From NCBI GenBank assembly GCA_018267575.1, contig JAFDYF010000069.1, forward strand, positions 1 to 64,000: a DNA stretch of 64,000 nt, in the 5' to 3' direction. This document shows, piece after piece, positions 34,234-42,885 of the stretch (its first letter is position 1; every line of letters begins with the position of its first letter). A program made the position numbers and the translations under genes. The notes under the pieces were generated by a model. The model was not told the DNA's origin, did not search any database, and was given only the letters and a program-made list of their open reading frames with translations. The stretch is from Bacteroidota bacterium. Lineage in GTDB: Bacteria > Bacteroidota > Bacteroidia > Chitinophagales > Chitinophagaceae.

Positions 34234-34950
34234 TTGAGCCAACCATATAAGATATTTCCGATTGGTGATGCAGCGGCATCCATTGAACTTGGCAGTTATA
34301 TTAACGAAGAGGTGAATGCCAAAGTGTTGGCCATGCGTGCCTGGCTTAGCAACCATGCCATTGATGGGATCAAAGATATTATTGTTGCCTATAGTTCCCT
34401 GACCGTTTATTACGACCCCATCATCATGAAAAAAAAGAACGCAATATCTGAAACAGTTTTTGGGTTTATCCATCAATGTCTCGAAATGGCATTCCATGAA
34501 TCTGTATTGAATGAGGAAACCGAATCGAAAACTATCCAGATCCCAGTCTGTTATTCAAATGGTTTTGGTATGGATATCGATTTCGTTTGTGCTCAAAAGA
34601 ATATTTCTAAACAAGAGTTGGTTCATTTGCATTCCTCAAGGATATATAAAGTGTATATGATTGGTTTTTTGCCGGGCTTTTCTTACCTCGGCACCATTGA
34701 TGAACGGTTGGTAATGCCCAGAAAACAAAAACCAGTGATGGTGGAAGCTGGCAGTGTGGGCATTGCAGCTAGTCAAACTGGAATTTATCCTTTAAATAGC
34801 CCTGGGGGTTGGCAAATTATCGGCAGGACTCCACTGCAAATGTTTAATCCAAACTTGGAACAACCTGTTGTACTGAATGTGGGCGATCATGTAAAATTCT
34901 ATGAAATCAGTAAGGAAGAATTTGAAAACTATCCCGTATTGGTGAATTAA
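34234..34950 (+). CDS. pxpB: 5-oxoprolinase subunit B
   Basis: PxpB (238 residues, formerly KipI/allophanate hydrolase subunit 1 family) works with PxpC and PxpA to hydrolyse 5-oxoproline to glutamate with ATP. Motifs include YKIFPIGDAAASIELG at the start, IKDIIVAYSSLTVYYDP, MIGFLPGFSYLGTIDERL and the C-terminal GSVGIAASQTGIYPLNSPGG followed by WQIIGRTP. The start is TTG at 34234; the first strand of the domain begins directly after it, and no suitable ATG exists. A gap of 107 bases separates it from pxpC. Confidence 0.93.
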   Translation: MSQPYKIFPIGDAAASIELGSYINEEVNAKVLAMRAWLSNHAIDGIKDIIVAYSSLTVYYDPIIMKKKNAISETVFGFIHQCLEMAFHESVLNEETESKTIQIPVCYSNGFGMDIDFVCAQKNISKQELVHLHSSRIYKVYMIGFLPGFSYLGTIDERLVMPRKQKPVMVEAGSVGIAASQTGIYPLNSPGGWQIIGRTPLQMFNPNLEQPVVLNVGDHVKFYEISKEEFENYPVLVN

Positions 34951-35057
34951 TTTGTGTTGCAGAATGCCATTGAACTAATATATTAAAGACTTATAATGAA
35001 AAATTGGAAATAGTGGATTTGTCAATATTATTTCAAACTGCATAAACCTTTTTTTTC

Positions 35058-36050
35058 ATGTCACTATCGATTATAAAACCGGGACTGTTGGATACTGTTC
35101 AAGATTTGGGCAGGTATGGTTATAGCCATTGGGGCATCAATCCCGGGGGCGCCATGGATGTTTATGCAGCAAAGGTTGCCAACATGCTGGTTGGTAATTG
35201 CCCCACTGAAGCGGTGATTGAAATGCATTTCCCCGGGCCACAAATTTTGTTTAACCAAAATACTTTGATTGCAATAGCGGGTGCTGATTTTTCACCCTGC
35301 CTGAATGAGGAACCTCTTCCTTTGTGGACGCCCATTGTGGTAAGAAGGAATACCGTGTTGCAATTTCCCCAACTAAAAAAAGGAGCAGTGGCTTATCTGG
35401 CGATACATGGTGGGATAGCGGTGGACAAATGGCTGGGCAGTTATAGCACCAATCTAAAAGCAGGAGCAGGAGGTGTTTCCGGAAGACAATTGAAAAAAGG
35501 GGATGACCTGTGTTTTAAAGACAACCGTATTTATTTTGCTGGTATGCTCAGGGAACAGGACAACTTGATGCCTTTGCAATGGCGGGTTAATGTTAGAAAA
35601 ACTTACAAGCACCCGCACGAAATTTTTATAATAAAGGGGAATGAGTGGGAATATTTAACCGGTACATCACAATACGATTTTCTTCAAAACGATTTCATCG
35701 TACATCCTTCTTCTGACCGGATGGGGTATCAGTTGCGTGGGAATATGATGCAGACAAGCCATCCGATTGAAATGGTTTCTTGCGGGGTCAGTTATGGAAC
35801 CTTACAATTATTGCCAGATGGACACCTGATTGCATTGATGGCTGATCATCAGACTACAGGGGGCTACCCTCGAATTGGAAATGTGATTGCGGCACATTTG
35901 CCCAAGCTGGCGCAACTTCGCCCCAGTGATAATGTGCAGTTCAAATTGGTAGATTTGGATGTTGCTGAAAGAATGTTTTTATCACAGCAAAATGATTTGC
36001 ATATTTTGGAACGTGCCTGCCGGGAACATCTAAATGCTCTGGTATGCTAA
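35058..36050 (+). CDS. pxpC: 5-oxoprolinase subunit C
   Basis: PxpC (330 residues, KipA/biotin-dependent carboxyltransferase-like family) begins with SIIKPGLLDTVQDLGRYGY and has MDVYAAKVANMLVGN, AYLAIHGGIAV and DRMGYQLRG. The later part, GTLQLLPDGHLIALMADHQTTGGYPRIGNV, is the most conserved block of the family. It overlaps pxpA by seven bases (ATGCTAA), which implies translational coupling. Confidence 0.94.
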   Translation: MSLSIIKPGLLDTVQDLGRYGYSHWGINPGGAMDVYAAKVANMLVGNCPTEAVIEMHFPGPQILFNQNTLIAIAGADFSPCLNEEPLPLWTPIVVRRNTVLQFPQLKKGAVAYLAIHGGIAVDKWLGSYSTNLKAGAGGVSGRQLKKGDDLCFKDNRIYFAGMLREQDNLMPLQWRVNVRKTYKHPHEIFIIKGNEWEYLTGTSQYDFLQNDFIVHPSSDRMGYQLRGNMMQTSHPIEMVSCGVSYGTLQLLPDGHLIALMADHQTTGGYPRIGNVIAAHLPKLAQLRPSDNVQFKLVDLDVAERMFLSQQNDLHILERACREHLNALVC

Positions 36051-36820
36051 GAGTGGATCTTAACTGTGATATGGGAGAGAGTAGCCCACTCTGGTCTTAT
36101 CATATCGAAAAAGATTTGGAACTGCTTCAATATGTCAGCTCTGTGAATCTGGCCTGTGGCTATCATGCAGGTGATCCCGAAACCATGAAGACCATCTCCG
36201 ATGCCTGTATAAAAAGCAATATTGCTATCGGAGCACATCCTTCTTTCCCAGACCTAAAAAATTTTGGCAGGACCGAAATGCATTTCAAACCCGGGCAGAT
36301 TACAGAAATGGTAATGGCGCAGATAAATGTTCTCAATACGATTGTTCAATCTATGGGTGTGAAACTGCACCATGTAAAACCTCATGGTGCATTGTACAAT
36401 ATGGCTGCAAAGGATGATACAATGGCCAAAGCCATTTGTAAGGCTATTGTTGATTTGGATCCATCTATTATCATCTATGGGCTTTCGGGCAGTGCATTGA
36501 TAAGTGCTGGAGCTGCAATGGGATTAGAAACTTGTAGCGAAGCGTTTGCTGATAGAACCTATCAGGACGATGGAAGCCTGACCCACAGAACTTCTTCGCA
36601 AGCATTGATTAGTGATACTAGCGTTGCGGCTTCACAAGTTTTGAGAATGATTCAAAAGGCTAACGTGGTATCTGTATCTGGAAAGGAAATTCCTATACTG
36701 GCAGAAACCATCTGTATTCATGGAGATGGCCCAAATGCGATTGGTTTTTCGAAAGAGATTAACCAGTTGTTGATACAGAATGGGATCGGGATAAAAGCTA
36801 AAAAAGTAGAAATTGTTTAG
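36044..36820 (+). CDS. pxpA: 5-oxoprolinase subunit A (LamB/YcsF family)
   Basis: PxpA (258 residues) opens with the family signature VDLNCDMGESSPLW and carries VNLACGYHAGDPETM, IGAHPSFPDLKNFGR and HHVKPHGALYNMAAKD, followed later by EAFADRTYQDDGSLTHR. These histidine-rich loops form the putative metal-dependent hydrolase site. With pxpB and pxpC it makes the complete prokaryotic 5-oxoprolinase, which removes the pyroglutamate that forms spontaneously from glutamine and peptides. Confidence 0.95.
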   Translation: MLRVDLNCDMGESSPLWSYHIEKDLELLQYVSSVNLACGYHAGDPETMKTISDACIKSNIAIGAHPSFPDLKNFGRTEMHFKPGQITEMVMAQINVLNTIVQSMGVKLHHVKPHGALYNMAAKDDTMAKAICKAIVDLDPSIIIYGLSGSALISAGAAMGLETCSEAFADRTYQDDGSLTHRTSSQALISDTSVAASQVLRMIQKANVVSVSGKEIPILAETICIHGDGPNAIGFSKEINQLLIQNGIGIKAKKVEIV

Positions 36821-36900
36821 TCTACACTAAGTTCGGTAGCATAATGGACCTTTTTTACTGGTTAGCTCCCATATCCGGTGCCAGCGAAATTCGGAAAAGA

Positions 36901-36908
36901 TAAGTTTG
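36901..36908 (+). promoter_or_regulatory. Putative -7 promoter element of the DUF2752 gene
   Basis: TAAGTTTG fits TAnnTTTG exactly, 55 bases before the ATG at 36964. No clear -33 element. Tentative. Confidence 0.38.
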
Positions 36909-36963
36909 TAACTTGAGGACAACAAAAGTAAATCTCGAATTTTAACCCTATTCTTCAAACAGT

Positions 36964-37287
36964 ATGAAAATATATTTTGAACAAATTGCTTGGGCAATGG
37001 CACTATTATTTCTTTATTTTGTGGATATACCAAAAGAAGCGGGCTCTTTTTGCATATTCAAATTGATAGGCTTTCAATCCTGTCCCGGGTGTGGTATTGG
37101 TCATGCCATCCACTATGCGCTGCACTTTGATTGGGCTCAATCTTTCCATGCGCATGTTTTAGGTATTCCTGCAACATTAGCGATTGCTTATCTTATTACA
37201 AAGCCCTTCTTCTCAAATAAAAACAAAACCATTCATTATGAACCAGCAGCAAATGCTTATGATGCTTCCCGGTCTTCAGCCCGATGA
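36964..37287 (+). CDS. DUF2752 family membrane protein
   Basis: The protein (107 residues) carries the family motif FQSCPGCGIGHAIHYAL (about residues 37-53), with a CPGCG core, and two membrane segments around it (about 8-20 and 64-80). The function of DUF2752 is unknown; the CPGCG motif could bind metal or be redox active. Its last 50 bases overlap the start of the TM2 gene in a different frame. The same DUF2752/TM2 pairing is something I recall from other Bacteroidota genomes. Confidence 0.88.
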   Translation: MKIYFEQIAWAMALLFLYFVDIPKEAGSFCIFKLIGFQSCPGCGIGHAIHYALHFDWAQSFHAHVLGIPATLAIAYLITKPFFSNKNKTIHYEPAANAYDASRSSAR

Positions 37288-37600
37288 GCTCAGTTTTATT
37301 CAGAATCTGACAAAGGACATGTCCGAAACACAGCAACAACAATTTCTGATGTTTTATCAAGGAAAAAGGAAAGACCAGCAGACCTTGATGTTGCTCACTT
37401 TGATTGGATTTTTCGGAGTGGCGGGCATTCAAAGATTTGTGACCAATGAAATTGCTCTAGGCATTATTTATTTGCTTACGCTCGGTTTTTGTGGTGTTGG
37501 TACCATCATTGATTTGGTGAATATCAAAAGTATCGCGACACAGTTCAACCAGAATCAGGCTATCGAGAGTGCCAATATGGTAGCCATGTTGGGTAAGTAA
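37238..37600 (+). CDS. TM2 domain membrane protein
   Basis: The protein (120 residues) has an N-terminal polar Gln/Met-rich segment (MNQQQMLMMLPGLQPDELSF and following), then the TM2 domain: LMLLTLIGFFGVAGIQRFVTN, IALGIIYLLTLGFCGVGTIIDLVNI. The conserved short loop between the two helices and the Asp of IIDLV are present. TM2 proteins are small integral membrane proteins of unclear function. ATG at 37238 lies inside the DUF2752 gene; the longer frame from upstream is unlikely. Confidence 0.88.
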   Translation: MNQQQMLMMLPGLQPDELSFIQNLTKDMSETQQQQFLMFYQGKRKDQQTLMLLTLIGFFGVAGIQRFVTNEIALGIIYLLTLGFCGVGTIIDLVNIKSIATQFNQNQAIESANMVAMLGK

Positions 37601-37930
37601 ATCTTCAATTGTTGTGGTAGTAAAAGATTTTTTTAATGATTGGTTTTGTATTCAAGTATCGGTTATGTATAAGCGTTAATAACTTGTATAATCAAAATAT
37701 AGTTTGTTGTTTTTTGTAGTGAGATTATGATAAACAATAGAAATTGATTTTCCTATAGCTGTGGATATCTAACCAGCGGACTGTGGATATCCGATTTGAG
37801 AATATCTCCATTGGAAAAATAATCCCATCATTGGAAAACATTACTATGCGATTTGTGTGTAATAGGCTTAAAATCAAAGCCCGTAAAATTGGTATGGAGC
37901 TTGGGTCTATTTTGGCAAATCGCCAAAACA
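37601..37930. other. Gene-free region with paired direct repeats
   Basis: No gene is seen in these 330 bases. CTGTGGATATC occurs at 37759-37769 and 37781-37791 (22-base period), and CATTGGAAAA at 37809-37818 and 37829-37838 (20-base period). The first unit is one base from a DnaA box (TGTGGATAA). These may be operator sites for the downstream gene; see the findings. Confidence 0.5.
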
Positions 37931-38449
37931 ATGACTAAAGAAACATCCGTAAAATTAATCCAGGAAAAAATCCAAGACCTTCAAACTGCCCTGTTCTTCC
38001 CTGAAACCAGCCAGCAAATGCAAATGCCCAATTATGTAGTTGATTCAGCAAAGGCTGATGAAGAAGGCAATGTTTGGTTCGTGATCAGCAGACCGGTTCA
38101 GTATATCGAACAAGAAGATCTGAAGTTCCCATGCAAACTCGATTTCTTTAAAAAAGGGAAACCTTTCCACCTAAAATTGCAAGGGAAAGCTTGCCTTTAC
38201 AGCAATTTTTACAAATTCAATTTCCCATTTCCTATAGCAGACCTTAAAGAGCGAATGGAGAATAGACAGTCTATCGTAGTAAAAATGGAAATTGAGTATG
38301 CTGACTATTTTGAGATTCCTCCAATACATGAGAGTAAAAGCAGTCAAGATAGTATCGGTATTTTGGTCAACTGGCTATTCAAATCGCAGTATGCGCAAAG
38401 AAGCCGTCGTTTGATCCATACGAACACTCAGTCAGAACGTTTCGCATAA
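37931..38449 (+). CDS. Pyridoxamine 5'-phosphate oxidase-like flavin-barrel protein
   Basis: The protein (172 residues) begins with a helix and then reads MPNYVVDSAKADEEGNVWFVISRP, LKFPCKLDFFKKGKPFHLKLQGKACL. This is the split-barrel pattern of general-stress or PNPOx-like proteins that bind FMN. The C-terminal ILVNWLFKSQ with a basic tail is not diagnostic. Catalytic specificity cannot be read, and the match is by pattern. ATG at 37931 fits the family better than a longer frame. It is preceded by a 330-base gap with direct repeats that may control it. Confidence 0.7.
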   Translation: MTKETSVKLIQEKIQDLQTALFFPETSQQMQMPNYVVDSAKADEEGNVWFVISRPVQYIEQEDLKFPCKLDFFKKGKPFHLKLQGKACLYSNFYKFNFPFPIADLKERMENRQSIVVKMEIEYADYFEIPPIHESKSSQDSIGILVNWLFKSQYAQRSRRLIHTNTQSERFA

Positions 38450-38476
38450 ATATTTTATTTTATATCTTATCGTCAT

Positions 38477-38508
38477 AGGCGTTAGGTTCATCCCTGCGCC
38501 TTTTTTTA
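38477..38508 (+). terminator. Terminator after the flavin-barrel gene
   Basis: AGGCG (38477-38481) and CGCCT (38497-38501) form a short GC stem followed by TTTTTTT, 28 bases past the stop. Confidence 0.6.
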
Positions 38509-38708
38509 TTTTGCGGATTGATGTTTTTACATCATTTTTAAAATAGCTGCTTAATGACTTATGCGTTGACCTTGTTCAAGATTTTTAATAACTATGATTT
38601 GATAAAAAAATAAAAAAAGATTTAGAAAAAAACTTTTCATAAAAAGAAATTTGTATTTTTAAACTTTCATAGGATAAGGTTTAATGGTTAATGGTATTTG
38701 TTAAGTGC

Positions 38709-38740
38709 AGCCCTCCTCCCGGAGGGCTTTATTTTTTTTC
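38709..38740 (+). terminator. Strong terminator without an upstream gene
   Basis: AGCCCTCC (38709-38716), TCCC loop, GGAGGGCT (38721-38728), then TTATTTTTTTT. It lies about 260 bases past the flavin-barrel stop, which already has its own hairpin. On the minus strand there is no T-run, so it does not serve the pentapeptide gene. Confidence 0.85.
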
Positions 38741-38827
38741 GACAATTTGGAAGCGTAAAGGCAAATAATCTGCACTTAATGTCTCATCTAAATTGTGAGG
38801 GTTTGATTTTGTTAAGATGTGGAAGGA

Positions 38828-39400
38828 CTATGGGGCTATGTCGATATTATATTTGTCCAACAAACCTGCGATACCTGAAATAGAAAATTTGGCTTTTTTT
38901 ATGCGGTTTTTTTCGGGGTCGATGGAATAGTTGTATGAAGAACGCAGGTCTGCTTTTTCGATAATAGTATTTTCAAACCGGGCATTTCTAAAATCACAGT
39001 TTTCAAATTGGGCAGCCGTGAGGTCGCAGTCGGTAAAGTCGGTTTCCTCGAACTGGGTGTTTTTGAAAACAGTGTTCTTTATTTTGGTTTGATAAAAAGA
39101 AGAATGGTTGAGAATACAGTTTTCGAAGCTGAAAGAAAGCCCAAAGTTGTTACAGTCTTCAAAATGCAGTCCAAGCATTTTGCAGTCACGAAACTTGCAA
39201 TCCTGAAATGAAGTCTTAAAAAGCTTTGCAAGACTCAAATTGCAGGAAATGAACTCACAGTCCTCGAATATGGTCTCGGTAAGGTCTGTTTTGGAAAAAT
39301 CGCAGTTCTTGAAAATGCAATTTTCATATTCTGCCTTTAAAAGTGGTTCTTGTTTGAAATCTCTTTTTTCAAAAACGGTATCAATATCGAAATTCTCCAT
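38828..39400 (-). CDS. Pentapeptide repeat protein (Qnr/MfpA-like size)
   Basis: The protein (190 residues) is built almost entirely of pentapeptide repeats of the A(D/N)LxX type, with many Cys and Phe at the central positions: CIFKNCDFSKTDLTETIFED, FQDCKFRDCKMLGLHFEDC, AAQFENCDFRNARFENTIIE. This forms a right-handed quadrilateral beta helix. The size and repeat style are like Qnr and MfpA proteins, which mimic DNA and protect gyrase. The C-terminal helix (SISGIAGLLDKYNIDI) also resembles Qnr. Quinolone protection is possible but unproven; many such chromosomal proteins have other or unknown roles. Confidence 0.88.
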   Translation of the reverse strand: MENFDIDTVFEKRDFKQEPLLKAEYENCIFKNCDFSKTDLTETIFEDCEFISCNLSLAKLFKTSFQDCKFRDCKMLGLHFEDCNNFGLSFSFENCILNHSSFYQTKIKNTVFKNTQFEETDFTDCDLTAAQFENCDFRNARFENTIIEKADLRSSYNYSIDPEKNRIKKAKFSISGIAGLLDKYNIDIAP

Positions 39401-39695
39401 TTTGCGCAGTTTATCAGAGGATGGTATGGGTTCTTTTAGTTTTAATTTGGTTCTTCTAAATTAATCAAGAGGCCAATAATCTACCCCACCTTATTTTTTC
39501 AGTGGGATGCATTTGAAAAGTGAAAGTACTTTAAATGAGTTTCATTGACAACCATTATTACTATTCCATAATCAAAGATTGGCTTTGGTTTGATTGTATA
39601 AAAATGATTTGCGTGTATAAATTTGCTGGTTGGGGTTTAATAGGGCTTAACCTTGGAATAAAATTTATTCTATACTTTTATTGATATAAATAACT

Positions 39696-40280
39696 ATGGT
39701 TTTACCTCAATGGCTTGAAAAGATTGATAAAAACGTTTTTGTGTTTATCAACCGCGATACTGCCCAAGGATGGCTCGATCCCTTTATGATGGCTATGCGA
39801 AACCCGCTCACATGGATTCCGCTCTATGCTTTTATGCTTTATTATGTGATTAAAAAAGCAAAATCCAAAGCCTTACAGTTTATTGTGGTGAGCGGGCTTA
39901 CCGTGGTGCTAACGGATAGCATTGCCGCGAGGATTTTAAAACCATTTTTTGCCAGGATAAGGCCCTGTGCGGATGCACAGTTGCATGACACGGTGAGGAG
40001 CCTCGTGGGCTGCGGCGGTATTTATTCATTTCCTTCCAACCATGCGGCCAACCATTTTGGTTTGGCGGTGTGCTGGTTTTTTTGCATTTATTCCATGACG
40101 GGAAAAAAATGGCATTGGCTCTGGCTTTGGGCTCTTATAATTTGTTATGCCCAGATTTATGTGGGCAAACATTTTCCACTGGATATACTAGGTGGTATTT
40201 TATTGGGCTCGCTGGTTGGGTATTCTGGGGCCCTGGTTTTTAAAAGTTGGGCCTACCCAAAAACACATTCCCCATCTTGA
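39696..40280 (+). CDS. PAP2 superfamily phosphatase
   Basis: This membrane phosphatase (194 residues) has the three PAP2 motifs: KPFFARIRPC (K....RP), SFPSNHA (PSxH with the Ser and catalytic His), and YVGKHFPLDIL (SRxxxxxHxxxD-like with the nucleophilic His). About five or six membrane segments are present. Members dephosphorylate undecaprenyl pyrophosphate or phosphatidic-acid-like lipids. The large N-terminal region with FINRDTAQGWLDPFM is typical of Bacteroidota versions. It converges with the glycosyltransferase gene on the other strand. Confidence 0.92.
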   Translation: MVLPQWLEKIDKNVFVFINRDTAQGWLDPFMMAMRNPLTWIPLYAFMLYYVIKKAKSKALQFIVVSGLTVVLTDSIAARILKPFFARIRPCADAQLHDTVRSLVGCGGIYSFPSNHAANHFGLAVCWFFCIYSMTGKKWHWLWLWALIICYAQIYVGKHFPLDILGGILLGSLVGYSGALVFKSWAYPKTHSPS

Positions 40281-40328
40281 CCCAAGACCCTGATTTAACG
40301 TAATCAGTTTGCAAATTTTGGGCTACAA

Positions 40329-41999
40329 CTATTCTTTCCGAAGGATATAATAAGGCACTGTGCTTTTTGACCTTGTGTTCGGGTTTAGGAATTTAAGGTC
40401 AAGCATGCTTACATGGAACGACTGTCCTTCATAGATCAATTTGAATTTCTTCATATCCAACGAATCCAACCCTTTTTTATCGGTCATCAAACAGTCGCTC
40501 ACCTTCAATGTATCTGGGTCTGCTACTTGTTTGAACGAATGATTGCTATAAAAAGCCATGCTCCTTTGTTCCGGGATTTTATAAAGAAAGAAACGGTCTT
40601 TATCAAGCTGCTGTTGATTAATGATATCGCTTGCCTTCACGCCTGTTTGGTATTGTAGCAGCGGAGGATAAAATCCATTATCAACAAATAAATTGATCAA
40701 GAGGATTACAAGTACGCACATGGTAAGCAAAGGCGGCGTGGGCAACCATTTTTTGATGAAGGCAAGGATGATTAAAAAAATGCTTGTCAGGCAGAGAGCG
40801 AACAATAGTTTGTTGATGGGCGGGAAAGGAAAATATAATAACATCAAAAGTACAATGGTCATCAAAGAGAAAATGACTGCATGGAAAATAAAAAGTGGTT
40901 TTCCCCAGTTTTCTGGTTTTTTCAGATACAATAATTGATAAACATATTTTCCGGTAATGATGGCTGCCAGTGGCAAAACGACATATATATAGTGAGGCAA
41001 TTGATAATGGCTGATGGCCAGTGAACAATAAGTAATAATGAACCCGCCCGTGCTGATCCATTCTTCGTCCTTGGGTATGCGGAAACGTTTCTTGATGAGT
41101 TCTGATACGGATGTGATCAAACCAAGAATAAAAAAGATAGTCCATGGAAGAAAGCCCCATAAAAGGTTTTGGAACAAAAAGAAAAACGAAGCATTTTCAT
41201 GCCAAGGGTTAGATCCAGTAATGCGGCCAAAGCTTTGGGTCCAGAAAAAAAACTTTAATCCAGAGGTTCCTGAATGTCCATCCATTATTTTTTCGGGGTG
41301 AAGGTCAAATTGCTGATACAGGCCAATGCTCATTGGGATTAACAATATACCAATCACCAGCAATAGGATGATATATTCCCAATGAAACAATTCCTTGAAG
41401 GATCTTTGTAAAATAAAATGAGGCGCAAAAGCAAATACAGGCACCATTAATGCGATAGGACCTTTGGTCATCAGTCCTCCGGCGATGGCCAAGGCTGCCA
41501 TAAAAAGCTGGCTCCATTTTCTGTTTTTGTACCATGCGGCCAATTGCCAAATGCCGAGCGCTACCCAGCCCATCAACATGGTATCGGTTCTTACATCATG
41601 GGTTATCAAGAACATGGCCTGACAGCTAGCTAGCACCAATGCGCTCAGTAAGGCAATCTGTTTTTTATAAAACAGCAAGGCAAAACGATAGGTACTATAA
41701 ATAGCAAGTATAGCAAAAAGATAGGAAGGCAATCGGTAGGCGATATCCGTAACCCCCAGTAAATACATACTCAATGAACTGAGCCAAAAAAGCATGGGTG
41801 GTTTATCCAGATAGTCTTTCCCCTGATCATACACCTGAAGAAAATGCCCGCTTTGCAACATTTCCCTGCTAATATTGGCATATTGAACAGCATCTACCTC
41901 CATCAAGGGCACTCGCCAGCCAAACAGGTAGGCAAGCAAGCAACAAAAAATAAATATCTGGATAATTCTATCTTCTCTTTGACTCGATTCTGGATGCAT
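40329..41999 (-). CDS. ArnT/PMT-like glycosyltransferase (GT-C fold)
   Basis: The protein (556 residues) has about 12 membrane segments. Its first periplasmic loop carries the acidic motif MEVDAVQYANISREML, and DYLDKPPMLFWLSSLSMYLL matches the KPP...W motif of ArnT and related GT39/GT83 enzymes, which use polyprenyl-phosphate sugars. The C-terminal domain is soluble and extracellular, about 90 residues. The likely role is adding a sugar or aminosugar to a lipid or protein on the outer face. The neighbouring GT2 enzyme (42160) is of the type that makes polyprenyl-phosphate sugars, and the pair may form one pathway. Confidence 0.87.
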   Translation of the reverse strand: MHPESSQREDRIIQIFIFCCLLAYLFGWRVPLMEVDAVQYANISREMLQSGHFLQVYDQGKDYLDKPPMLFWLSSLSMYLLGVTDIAYRLPSYLFAILAIYSTYRFALLFYKKQIALLSALVLASCQAMFLITHDVRTDTMLMGWVALGIWQLAAWYKNRKWSQLFMAALAIAGGLMTKGPIALMVPVFAFAPHFILQRSFKELFHWEYIILLLVIGILLIPMSIGLYQQFDLHPEKIMDGHSGTSGLKFFFWTQSFGRITGSNPWHENASFFFLFQNLLWGFLPWTIFFILGLITSVSELIKKRFRIPKDEEWISTGGFIITYCSLAISHYQLPHYIYVVLPLAAIITGKYVYQLLYLKKPENWGKPLFIFHAVIFSLMTIVLLMLLYFPFPPINKLLFALCLTSIFLIILAFIKKWLPTPPLLTMCVLVILLINLFVDNGFYPPLLQYQTGVKASDIINQQQLDKDRFFLYKIPEQRSMAFYSNHSFKQVADPDTLKVSDCLMTDKKGLDSLDMKKFKLIYEGQSFHVSMLDLKFLNPNTRSKSTVPYYILRKE

Positions 42000-42159
42000 A
42001 CTTTAGTTATTAGACTTGGTTTGCAAATTGGGTTATGATCAACTTGATTTCTACAAAAAGGGCAGTGATTACATTTGTTTTATGTTTAGGATATTTATTG
42101 CGAATATTGCAGCAAACATAATAAGGAATCCTGATTCGGGAGACTCTTAATCTTAATCA

Positions 42160-42885
42160 ATGATGAACATTGACAAATTATCAATTATCATTCCGGCGTA
42201 TAATGAGGGAAAGACTATACACCTGATTTTAAATAAAATCAAAGCGGTGCAATTGGTCAATGGGATTAACAAAGAAGTAATTATCGTCAACGATTGTTCA
42301 ACCGATGAGACAGAGCAAGCGATTGAGGATTATATATCGGTCAATTTAGAAATGGATATTCTTTATCTTAAGCACGCTCAAAATATGGGGAAGGGTGCGG
42401 CCTTGCACACGGGTATAATGAATGCAAGTGGGGAATATCTGCTGATTCAAGACGCTGATTTGGAATACGATCCTGAAGAGTACAACGACTTATTAGCGCC
42501 TGTGATCAAAGGCTTTGCAGATGTGGTGTTTGGTTCAAGGTTTATGGGCGGTAATCCGCACCGGATCTTGTTTTTTTGGCATTCGATTGGAAATAAATTC
42601 CTGACCACTTTATCGAACATGTTTACTAACCTGAACTTAACGGATATGGAAACCTGTTATAAACTTTTCAATACAAAACTGATTCAATCCGTTTCTTTGG
42701 AGGAGACCCGTTTTGGCTTTGAGCCAGAAGTGACCGCAAAAATTGCTCGTATCAAAGATATCCGGATTTATGAAGTAGGTATTTCCTATTATGGACGTAC
42801 TTATAAGGAAGGGAAAAAAATCAGTTGGCGGGATGGCTTTCGGGCAATTTATTGCATATTAAAATATGGTCTTTTCGGGAAATAG
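42160..42885 (+). CDS. GT2 family polyprenyl-phosphate glycosyltransferase-like
   Basis: The protein (241 residues) is a soluble GT-A enzyme. LSIIIPAYNEGKTI starts the nucleotide-binding fold, EVIIVNDCSTDET follows, and the DxD-like site is LIQDADLEYDPEE. The sequence GSRFMGG and ETCYKLFNTKL match DPM1-like polyprenol-phosphate mannose or glucose synthases without the membrane C-terminus. A second ATG at 42163 is also possible. It is divergent from the ArnT-like gene. It probably loads a sugar onto a lipid carrier for that transferase. Confidence 0.92.
   Translation: MMNIDKLSIIIPAYNEGKTIHLILNKIKAVQLVNGINKEVIIVNDCSTDETEQAIEDYISVNLEMDILYLKHAQNMGKGAALHTGIMNASGEYLLIQDADLEYDPEEYNDLLAPVIKGFADVVFGSRFMGGNPHRILFFWHSIGNKFLTTLSNMFTNLNLTDMETCYKLFNTKLIQSVSLEETRFGFEPEVTAKIARIKDIRIYEVGISYYGRTYKEGKKISWRDGFRAIYCILKYGLFGK

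Larger units (their letters stand above)
38450..38827. other. Intergenic region with two hairpins
   Basis: No gene is seen. A hairpin at 38477-38508 probably terminates the flavin-barrel gene. A second, stronger terminator at 38709-38740 has no gene just upstream and may belong to a short RNA; see the findings. Confidence 0.55.

Noticed and set aside
37759..37791. Chromosome origin suggested by two near-DnaA boxes
   Set aside because: Each has one mismatch to the consensus, and neither dnaA, dnaN, gidA nor rpmH is nearby; a tandem operator is more likely.
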